DNA of 5,008 bases from an uncultured Rubellimicrobium sp. (GTDB lineage: Bacteria > Pseudomonadota > Alphaproteobacteria > Rhodobacterales > Rhodobacteraceae). Below the pieces are notes generated by a model, which saw only the letters and a list, made by a program, of their open reading frames with translations, searched no databases and had not been told where the DNA came from. Every line of letters starts with the position of its first letter. Position 1 is the first letter of the stretch. Positions 1 to 5,008 of this stretch are shown here, one piece after another. The stretch covers positions 1 to 5,008 of the forward strand of contig CADCUU010000194.1 of assembly GCA_902805995.1 (NCBI GenBank). The letters are read 5' to 3'. A program made the position numbers and the translations under genes.

Positions 1-2453
1 GGGGCGCGCACCTCCACCCCGTGCTCGCGCATGTCGCGGACGATCTGGGCCGGGGCATAGAACCCCATGGGCTGGGAGTTGAGGAGCGCGGCCCCGAAGG
101 CGGCGGGGTAGTGGCACTTGAGCCAGGAGGAAACATAGACGAGGAGCGCGAAGCTCGCCGCATGGCTTTCCGGAAAGCCGTATTCGCCGAAGCCCTTGAT
201 CTGGTCAAAGCAGCGGCGCGCGAAATCGGGGTCGTAGCCGCGCTCGACCATGCGGCCGACCATCTTGTCCTGAAGCCGGTCGATCTGCCCGCGCGACCGG
301 AAGGTGGCCATGGCCTTCCTCAGTTCGTTGGCCTCGGCGGGGGAAAAGCGCGCGGCCTCGATCGCGATCTTCATCGCCTGCTCCTGAAAGATTGGGACCC
401 CCAGCGTGCGCCCCAGGATCGACTTCAACTCGTCCGGCGGATGCGGCGGCGCGGGCGAAGGGTAGGCCACGGGCTCCGTCCCCGCGCGGCGGCGGAGGTA
501 GGGATGCACCATGTCCCCCTGGATCGGGCCGGGGCGAACGATGGCGACCTCGACCACGAGGTCGTAGAAGGTGCGCGGTCGCAGGCGCGGCAGCATGTTC
601 ATCTGCGCCCGGCTCTCGACTTGGAACACGCCGATGGAATCGCCCTTGGACAGCATGGCATAGACGCGCGGGTCCTCCTGCGGGACGCTCGCCAGGTCGT
701 GCCGCACGCCGTGATGGACCGCCACGAGGTCGAGCGCCTTGCGGATGCAGGTCAGCATCCCCAGCGCCAGGATATCGACCTTGAGGATGCCCAGGGTGTC
801 GATATCGTCCTTGTCCCATTCGATGAAGCTGCGGTCCGGCATGGCGCCGTTGCCGATGGGGACGGTTTCGGTCAGCGGACGTTCGGTCAGGATGAAGCCG
901 CCGACATGCTGGCCCAGATGCCGGGGCATCCCGATCAGTTCGGAGGCGAGGCGGAGAGCCTTGCGCAGCAGCGGGTCGGACAGGTCGAGGCCCACCTCCT
1001 TGACGTTCCGCTCCCCCACCTCCGACCCCCAGGAGCCCCAGACGGTGCGGGCCAGCGCCCCGGTCACGTCCTCCGACAGGCCCAGCACCTTGCCCACCTC
1101 GCGGATGGCGGAGCGGGGGCGGTAATGGATCACGGTGGCGCAAAGGCCCGCCCGGTCGCGGCCGTACTTCTTGTAGATGTGCTGGATCACCTCCTCCCGC
1201 CGCTCATGCTCGAAGTCCACGTCGATGTCGGGGGGCTCCTTCCGCTCCTCGGAGATGAATCGCTCGAACAGGAGTTGGTGCTGGGCGGGGTCCACGGCAG
1301 TGATGCCCAGGACATAGCAGACAGCCGAGTTCGCGGCCGATCCGCGCCCCTGGCAAAGGATGGGCGTCCAGGGGCCGGAGCCGTCGCCTTCGCGTGCGAA
1401 GCGGATGATGTCGTGGATCGTCAGGAAATAGCGCGCGATGTCGAGCTTCTGGATCATCGCCAACTCCTTGCGGAGCGTGGCCCTGACCGGCCCTGGCACC
1501 CCCTCAGGGTAGCGGAGCGCGGCTCCCTCCCAGGTGAGCCGCTCCAGATGCTCCTGGGGCGCGCAGCCTTCAGGAATCACCTCGCGCGGGTATTCGTAAG
1601 CCAGTTCCTCAAGGGAGAAGGCGCAGGCATCCGCGACCTCCCGCGCGGCGCGCAGCGCGCCCGGCCATTCGGCAAAGAGGCGCACCATCTCTGTGGGCGA
1701 CTTCAGGTGCCGCTCGGAATTGGGCTCCAGTAGGAACCCCGCCTCGTCCAGCCGGACCTTCTCTCGGATGCAGGCCATGACATCTTGAAGCGGCCGGCGG
1801 GACGGGACATGGTAGAGCACGTCGTTGGTAGCCAGCATCGCCAGCCCCGCGCCCGCGGCCATGCGGTCGATCGCATTGATCCGCGCGCGGTCGTCGCCCC
1901 GATAAAGGTAGCTCGCCGCGACATGGCGCAGCGTGGGAAGGGCGCGCGCCAGCGCCTTCAGCCGTTGCGGAAGCCCGGTCAGGTCCTCGGGCGGGATCAG
2001 GATGAGCTGGAGCCCCTCGGCATAGGCCGCGAGATCCCCGAGCGTCAGATCGCAGTGCCCTTTGCGCTGCCACTCCCCCTCGGCGTCCCGCATCTTGCCT
2101 TTGGACAGAAGGCGCGACAGCCGGCCATAGGCGGCGCGGTCGCGGGGATAGGCCAGGAACTCCTCCCCCGTAAGGAGGACGAGGCGGCAGCCGATTACCG
2201 GGCGCATCCGGGCAACCTTCGCCTCGGCGTGGACCCGCACCACCCCGGCCAGCGTGTTTCGGTCCGCGACGCCGATGGCGTCATAGCCCAGGGACCAGGC
2301 CGTCGTGACAAGGTCCACCGCGTCCGAGGCGCCGCGCAGAAAGGAGAAGCAGGTCGCCAGCCCCAGCTCCACGAAGGGGGCGCGGGGATTGGGCGCAAAG
2401 TCGTTCTCCTCCGAAAGGGTTCGCTTGGGGTGCTGGTGGTCGTTCTCCGGCAT
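1..2453 (-). CDS. dnaE2: Error-prone DNA polymerase DnaE2 (C-family), 3' end cut by window edge
   Basis: Catalytic polymerase of the SOS mutasome, which performs translesion synthesis opposite damaged template bases and causes induced mutagenesis. Translating the minus strand from the ATG at 2453 gives 817 uninterrupted codons; the family is usually about 1,000-1,150 residues, so the C-terminal part (tau/OB-fold region) is missing only because the window ends. Visible parts in order: N-terminal PHP domain (about 27-250, with FSFLRGAS at 36-43 and ATNDVLYHV at 208-216); palm with GRGSAANS at 369-376; catalytic PPDIDVDF with Asp411 and Asp413; third catalytic Asp560 in LKVDILALG; RPGPIQGDMVHPYLRRR at 640-656; IFQEQAMK at 688-695; KGFGEYGFPESHAASFA at 753-769. 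The three aspartates match E. coli DnaE D401, D403 and D555, so the polymerase site looks intact. The first PHP metal-binding histidine motif is lost (ATCFSF at 33-38), as is common in DnaE2 but not in the replicative DnaE. It starts 20 bases after the imuB stop and is very probably cotranscribed from the LexA-controlled promoter. DnaE1 is unlikely given the context and the DnaE2-like N-terminus. Confidence 0.97.
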   Translation of the reverse strand, partial: MPENDHQHPKRTLSEENDFAPNPRAPFVELGLATCFSFLRGASDAVDLVTTAWSLGYDAIGVADRNTLAGVVRVHAEAKVARMRPVIGCRLVLLTGEEFLAYPRDRAAYGRLSRLLSKGKMRDAEGEWQRKGHCDLTLGDLAAYAEGLQLILIPPEDLTGLPQRLKALARALPTLRHVAASYLYRGDDRARINAIDRMAAGAGLAMLATNDVLYHVPSRRPLQDVMACIREKVRLDEAGFLLEPNSERHLKSPTEMVRLFAEWPGALRAAREVADACAFSLEELAYEYPREVIPEGCAPQEHLERLTWEGAALRYPEGVPGPVRATLRKELAMIQKLDIARYFLTIHDIIRFAREGDGSGPWTPILCQGRGSAANSAVCYVLGITAVDPAQHQLLFERFISEERKEPPDIDVDFEHERREEVIQHIYKKYGRDRAGLCATVIHYRPRSAIREVGKVLGLSEDVTGALARTVWGSWGSEVGERNVKEVGLDLSDPLLRKALRLASELIGMPRHLGQHVGGFILTERPLTETVPIGNGAMPDRSFIEWDKDDIDTLGILKVDILALGMLTCIRKALDLVAVHHGVRHDLASVPQEDPRVYAMLSKGDSIGVFQVESRAQMNMLPRLRPRTFYDLVVEVAIVRPGPIQGDMVHPYLRRRAGTEPVAYPSPAPPHPPDELKSILGRTLGVPIFQEQAMKIAIEAARFSPAEANELRKAMATFRSRGQIDRLQDKMVGRMVERGYDPDFARRCFDQIKGFGEYGFPESHAASFALLVYVSSWLKCHYPAAFGAALLNSQPMGFYAPAQIVRDMREHGVEVRA

Positions 2454-2456
2454 GGG

Positions 2457-2477
2457 TCAGGGCCTTGGGCGGCTCAT
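2457..2477 (-). other. Six-codon mini-ORF overlapping the imuB stop (ATGA overlap)
   Basis: On the minus strand an ATG at 2477-2475 overlaps the imuB TGA (2476-2474) as ATGA, the classic translational-coupling arrangement. It reads MSRPRP and stops at TGA 2459-2457. It is in the same frame as dnaE2, whose ATG follows after one further codon (CCC). It may be a coupling leader that lets ribosomes finishing imuB terminate and restart at dnaE2, or the relic of an older dnaE2 start closed by a nonsense change. It could also be chance. The sequence is clear but the role is inferred. Confidence 0.35.
2463..2466 (-). promoter_or_regulatory. Probable Shine-Dalgarno of dnaE2
   Basis: AAGG on the minus strand, 9 bases before the ATG at 2453, in the short imuB-dnaE2 gap. 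It is a modest site, so coupling to imuB translation may matter. It supports the ATG at 2453, because the only upstream in-frame ATG (2477) is cut off by a TGA after six codons. Confidence 0.5.
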
Positions 2478-4030
2478 GCGAAGGCGCCCTGCATGAACCA
2501 GCGCGGCATCCCGCCCCGGCCATCATCAGGCAGCCCCTCGCGGTAGAGCCAGAAGCGGCGGCCCTCCTGATCCTCGACCCGGTAGTAGTCGCGCAGGCGC
2601 GTGCCGGCGGGGTCCTTCCACCATTCGGGGGCGATCCGTTCCGGCCCCGCAAAACGGGTGACGCGATGGGTGACGCGGCGCCAGACGAACTGGGCGGGCG
2701 GCCCCTCCGGGACGGCGTAAAGGACGCGCACCTCTTCGGCCGGGTCGAACAGGCGGAGGGGGCGCGGCGCCCGCGGTACGGGGGGCAGCGGCGGGGTGGG
2801 GCCCAGGGCGGATACCCAGGCCTCGACCCGTTCGGGAACGTGGCTTTCGCGAAAGGCGGGGCGGAGGAGCGCCCGGGGCCCGAAGCGGCTGCCCACCCGG
2901 TCCAGCAGCCGCGCCAGATCCTCGGCATCGTCGCGGGCCCCATCAAGGCCGGGCTGGCGCGCCTCCAACGGCTCGGCCACCATCGCCCCCAGCGTCACGA
3001 GGTCGAAGCCGAAGCCCGGGTCGATTCGCTCCAGCCGCCCGTCGAACAGGCGTGCGAGGTGCCGGGGGTCGCGCGTAGCGCGGGCGGTGGCGGCGTCCAC
3101 GAACGACACCGTCCCATCGCTGCCGAACACCCCGAGCCGGACGCGCCGCGCGCCGAAGTTCCGGGCCGCCAGCATGGCGCAAAGCTCCCCCACTAGCGCA
3201 GGGAGGAGCGGCGTGGGGTCCAGCATCGGCTCTGACAAGGCGGCGCGGGCGAGGAACCGGGGCTGCTCATCGGGGCAGGGAAGCGGCTCGGGCAGGCGGC
3301 CCAGCATCTGGTCGAGGCGGAGAAGCGGGTTCCGCGCAGGCTCCCCCCGTGCGAAGCGGCGGGCGAGGGAGAGCCGGGGAACGGCGGACAGTGCCCCCAC
3401 CGTGGAGAGGCCCAGGCGTCGGAGAAGGAGACCCGTGTCGGCATCGATCCGCAGCGCCCGAACCGGGAGGGGGGCGGTGCGGGCGGCCAGATCGTGCATC
3501 CCGCAGACCTCCCGCCCCGCCCCAAAGCGCGCCAGCGCCCAAGCCCCCCGTTGGGTCGGGGCGATGGCGGTTGCGGCGGACAGGCCCAGCCCGGCAAGAC
3601 GCGCCTCCACCTCCCGCAGGAGCGCGGCCTCCCCCCCGGTGAGGTGGGCGGAGCCGCTCACGTCCATCATGATGCCGCCCGGCCCGTCCGTTGTGGTCCA
3701 GGGGCACCAGCGGCGGCACCAGAGCGCGAGGTCGAGGAGCGCCCCCTCGTCGCCCCGGGGATCGGCCTCCTGCGCCAGCAGGTCGGGGCAGACCGCACGC
3801 GCATCGACCAGCCGCGCGCCGCGATGCACGCCCGCAGCCTCGGCAGCAGGGGCGGCGGCGTGGACGACAGGGCCGTGCGGGCCATCGAGGAGAAGCGCGA
3901 AGGGCAGGTCCGGCGGCGGTGCGGCGCCCCGACGCGTCAGGAGCCGAAGCCGCCGCTCCACGGCGAAGCGGGGGAGGTGGACCGAAAGAAAGCGCCGTCC
4001 CAGGGGCTCCTCGGCCCTAGGGTCCGGCAT
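2474..4030 (-). CDS. imuB: ImuB, inactive Y-family polymerase homologue and mutasome hub
   Basis: A 518-residue protein related to DinB/UmuC-type Y-family polymerases. In known systems ImuB does not polymerise; it docks on the beta clamp and brings in ImuA and DnaE2. The N-terminus RRFLSVHLPRF (12-22) stands where active enzymes carry the first catalytic Asp (DxDAFF-like motif), and no such acid is present. MMDVSGSAHL (121-130) corresponds to the SIDEAFLD motif: Asp123 is kept but the following catalytic Glu is replaced by Val. The little-finger-like region runs to about 400. PRPLRLF at 422-428 resembles a beta-clamp binding peptide. The C-terminus is typical of ImuB: GPERIAPEWW (462-471), RDYYRVED (480-487), RRFWLYR (491-497) and RWFMQGAFA (510-518). 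I chose the ATG at 4030 because it precedes the conserved RRFLS block by ten residues and has GGAAG eight bases upstream. The frame stays open further upstream, so a longer N-terminus cannot be excluded. The gene lies 112 bases after imuA and 20 bases before dnaE2. Confidence 0.96.
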   Translation of the reverse strand: MPDPRAEEPLGRRFLSVHLPRFAVERRLRLLTRRGAAPPPDLPFALLLDGPHGPVVHAAAPAAEAAGVHRGARLVDARAVCPDLLAQEADPRGDEGALLDLALWCRRWCPWTTTDGPGGIMMDVSGSAHLTGGEAALLREVEARLAGLGLSAATAIAPTQRGAWALARFGAGREVCGMHDLAARTAPLPVRALRIDADTGLLLRRLGLSTVGALSAVPRLSLARRFARGEPARNPLLRLDQMLGRLPEPLPCPDEQPRFLARAALSEPMLDPTPLLPALVGELCAMLAARNFGARRVRLGVFGSDGTVSFVDAATARATRDPRHLARLFDGRLERIDPGFGFDLVTLGAMVAEPLEARQPGLDGARDDAEDLARLLDRVGSRFGPRALLRPAFRESHVPERVEAWVSALGPTPPLPPVPRAPRPLRLFDPAEEVRVLYAVPEGPPAQFVWRRVTHRVTRFAGPERIAPEWWKDPAGTRLRDYYRVEDQEGRRFWLYREGLPDDGRGGMPRWFMQGAFA

Positions 4031-4038
4031 CCCCTGAA

Positions 4039-4043
4039 CTTCC
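4039..4043 (-). promoter_or_regulatory. Probable Shine-Dalgarno of imuB
   Basis: GGAAG on the minus strand, eight bases before the ATG at 4030. A second purine run, AGGGG (4035-4031), touches the ATG and is too close to act. This favours 4030 as the imuB start. A perfect anti-SD complement (GGAGGTGA) lies further upstream at 4136-4129 but has no well-spaced ATG. Confidence 0.45.
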
Positions 4044-4142
4044 AAGCGGGAGGCTTCGTTCGGAAAAGCGGTTGAGTCGTCCGGGCCCGGCCCACCGAGC
4101 CGCAGGGGAAAGCGGAGGAGCGTGCCACTCACCTCCAGTCCC

Positions 4143-4787
4143 TCAGCCCGCCCGACGCAGCGGCGGTTCGGCCTTTGGGGTGCCATGCTGAAGGACCAGC
4201 CCCGTCCGGCTGGCCTGCGCCACCCAGGCCCCCGGCATCTGGTCCCGCGCCCGGAAAAGCTCCGCCTGCCAAAGCGGCTGGCCCGGCGCGTGCGCGTCGT
4301 CAGGGTCAGGCGGGGAGGGCAGGGCCGCCACGCGCCACCTTTCCCGCGCGGCGCTGAGGTCGGGTTTAGCCACGCGGCGCAACAGCCAGGCAGGCACGCC
4401 GCCACGTTCGGCCCGCAGCGCAAGACGCTTGGTGGCTGTGAAGTCGAGCGCCGCCGGATCGCCCCAGACCTCGCCCACCACGGCCGAAAGGGCGGGGCAG
4501 CCCAAAGCCTCCTCCATGGCCCAGAGCGCGTCCGTCGCGCGCCCGACCTCCAGATACAGAAGCTCCACCGGCCGCCCGAGCAGCGCGGCCAGCCCTGTCG
4601 CATAGGGCCGCCCCCCTTCGCGCCGCGACAGCCGGTCCTGCACCCAGAGGACCGGCCCGCGCGCCCCGGACCCGAGCTGCGCCGCCAGAAAGCCCGTCGC
4701 CGCCCCATCCGTCGCCGTCCCAGAAAAAAGCTCGACCAGCGTCGCCCGAGGCTCGGCCGGGACGGGAGGACGACAAGGATCGGGCAT
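4143..4787 (-). CDS. imuA: ImuA, RecA/SulA-like accessory protein of the SOS mutasome
   Basis: First gene of the cassette, 214 residues from the ATG at 4787. ImuA proteins are distant RecA-fold relatives (sometimes annotated SulA- or RecA-like) needed with ImuB for DnaE2-dependent mutagenesis. Recognisable blocks, numbered from this ATG: TLVELFSG (about 16-23) and ATGFLAAQL where RecA has its Walker A loop, but without the GKT lysine and so not an obvious ATPase; GPVLWVQDRLSRREGGRPY (44-62); the ATDALWAMEEALGCPALSAVV helix-strand region (84-104); ATKRLALRAERGGVPAWLLR (118-137); and RWRVAALPS (150-158) followed by LWQAELFRARDQMPGAWVAQ (172-191). An in-frame GTG at 4796 would add three residues (M-S-S). 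Neither start has a strong Shine-Dalgarno; I prefer ATG. The promoter and LexA box lie 29-67 bases upstream, so imuA is the direct SOS-controlled leader gene. The identification rests on these blocks and on imuB and dnaE2 directly downstream. Confidence 0.92.
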   Translation of the reverse strand: MPDPCRPPVPAEPRATLVELFSGTATDGAATGFLAAQLGSGARGPVLWVQDRLSRREGGRPYATGLAALLGRPVELLYLEVGRATDALWAMEEALGCPALSAVVGEVWGDPAALDFTATKRLALRAERGGVPAWLLRRVAKPDLSAARERWRVAALPSPPDPDDAHAPGQPLWQAELFRARDQMPGAWVAQASRTGLVLQHGTPKAEPPLRRAG

Positions 4788-4815
4788 GGAGCTCACGGGC
4801 GACTCGCGGGGCTGT

Positions 4816-4830
4816 GTTCTTCTTTTGTTC
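4816..4830 (-). promoter_or_regulatory. LexA operator (SOS box), GTTC-N7-GTTC direct repeat
   Basis: Two GTTC half-sites at 4816-4819 and 4827-4830 are separated by exactly seven bases on the plus strand; read on the minus strand they are GAAC-N7-GAAC. This matches the known alphaproteobacterial LexA box, a direct repeat unlike the palindromic CTGT-N8-ACAG of E. coli. The box overlaps the predicted -10 element and start-site region of the imuA promoter, so bound LexA should block RNA polymerase. It is the only clear GTTC-N7-GTTC I found in the window. Confidence 0.88.
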
Positions 4831-4854
4831 TATCGCGCCCGCGCGCTTCGTCAA
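4827..4854 (-). promoter_or_regulatory. Sigma70-like promoter of imuA-imuB-dnaE2
   Basis: On the minus strand, TTGACG (4854-4849) is a near-perfect -35 element. A 16-base spacer (4848-4833) separates it from TAGAAC (4832-4827), a fair -10 element that shares its last four bases with a LexA half-site. Transcription should start near 4820, giving a leader of about 25-33 bases before imuA. The strong -35 fits a promoter kept silent by a repressor and highly active once released. Confidence 0.7.
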
Positions 4855-4879
4855 ACCCGGATCAACGGACCCGGGACTC

Positions 4880-4899
4880 AGAATTTCCTAGAAAATTCT
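4880..4899. repeat. AT-rich 20-bp near-perfect palindrome upstream of the imuA promoter
   Basis: Arms AGAATTT (4880-4886) and AAATTCT (4893-4899) flank a six-base centre that itself contains CTAG (4888-4891); nine of the ten symmetric positions pair. It is an AT-rich island in very GC-rich DNA, starting 26 bases upstream of the imuA -35 element and ending 27 bases after the stop of the putative upstream ORF. It could be a regulator-binding site or a weak transcript 3'-end hairpin. No T-run follows it on either strand, so a standard Rho-independent terminator is unlikely. Confidence 0.55.
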
Positions 4900-4926
4900 C
4901 CGCCACCCTTGGCTTCACCACTCTGC

Positions 4927-5008
4927 TCAGCGGGGCTCCTCGGCCGGGCGGGTGGTCGCAGGAGGCACGCCCGGGGTCTGTTCGGCGCGATCCCGGTGCA
5001 GGGCCGCG
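4927..5008 (-). CDS. Possible C-terminal tail of an upstream minus-strand gene (partial)
   Basis: An open frame enters from the right edge and ends at TGA 4929-4927, giving 26 codons: AALHRDRAEQTPGVPP followed by ATTRPAEEPR. The charged, proline-rich composition suits a disordered C-terminal tail, and most third positions are G or C. So short a frame could be open by chance in GC-rich DNA, and no family is recognisable. If real, it is codirectional with the imu operon and ends 140 bases before imuA. Confidence 0.3.
   Translation of the reverse strand, partial: AALHRDRAEQTPGVPPATTRPAEEPR

Noticed and set aside
21..1733. 570-codon open frame on the plus strand opposite dnaE2
   Set aside because: Its translation shows no recognisable domain and has the Arg/Gly/His/Asp-rich look of antisense frames in GC-rich genes. 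The minus strand here encodes an unmistakable DnaE2 with all polymerase motifs in order.
2403..2422. Second LexA box from GTTC repeats near the dnaE2 start
   Set aside because: The GTTC copies here are not spaced by seven bases, and the site lies inside dnaE2.
2281..2946. 221-codon minus-strand open frame spanning the imuB-dnaE2 junction
   Set aside because: It is out of frame with both ImuB and DnaE2, whose conserved motifs occupy the same DNA, and it has no recognisable domain.
2796..4037. 413-codon plus-strand open frame opposite imuB
   Set aside because: It is extremely Arg/Ser-rich with no domain, an antisense shadow of imuB.
4031..4708. N-terminal 226-residue extension of the imuB frame to 4708
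   Set aside because: Most of it lies inside imuA in another frame and reads as Arg/Gly/Ser-rich shadow sequence. The conserved ImuB N-terminus begins just after the ATG at 4030.
4856..4875. GC-rich inverted repeat (CCCGG/CCGGG) followed by TTT on the minus strand, as a terminator of the upstream gene
   Set aside because: The uninterrupted stem is only five base pairs with a ten-base interior, and the T-run is three bases long and overlaps the -35 region. It is too weak to call.

Overview
This GC-rich window carries an SOS-inducible mutagenesis operon, imuA-imuB-dnaE2, read entirely on the minus strand from right to left. Three things suggest an alphaproteobacterium, probably Rhodobacterales. 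They are the very high GC content, the gene order, and a direct-repeat LexA box of the GTTC-N7-GTTC type in front of imuA, a box form known from Alphaproteobacteria. The genus is an inference from general protein resemblance; no search was run.

Layout from right to left: 5008-4927 holds what may be the last 26 codons of an upstream minus-strand gene. Positions 4926-4797 are non-coding and contain an AT-rich 20-bp near-palindrome, a sigma70-like promoter (TTGACG, 16 bp, TAGAAC) and a LexA box overlapping the -10 element. imuA follows (4787-4143, RecA-like accessory protein). After a 112-base gap comes imuB (4030-2474, catalytically degenerate Y-family polymerase homologue). Then, after 20 bases, comes dnaE2 (2453 to the left edge, error-prone C-family polymerase). 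The first 817 codons of dnaE2 are present and the 3' end lies outside the window.

In the accepted model for this cassette, DNA damage activates RecA, LexA cleaves itself, and the operon is transcribed. ImuB links the complex to the beta clamp and to ImuA and DnaE2, and DnaE2 supplies the polymerase activity for translesion synthesis, producing damage-induced mutations. All three proteins read cleanly without frameshifts. The genes are a known system, not a new one. The points of interest are the promoter/operator geometry, the uncertain imuA-imuB junction, a six-codon mini-ORF at the imuB-dnaE2 junction, the degraded catalytic sites of ImuB and of the DnaE2 PHP domain, and an unexplained palindrome upstream. 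The window is covered almost completely by these genes and has no gene-free stretch over 300 bases. I saw no RNA genes, insertion sequences or CRISPR.
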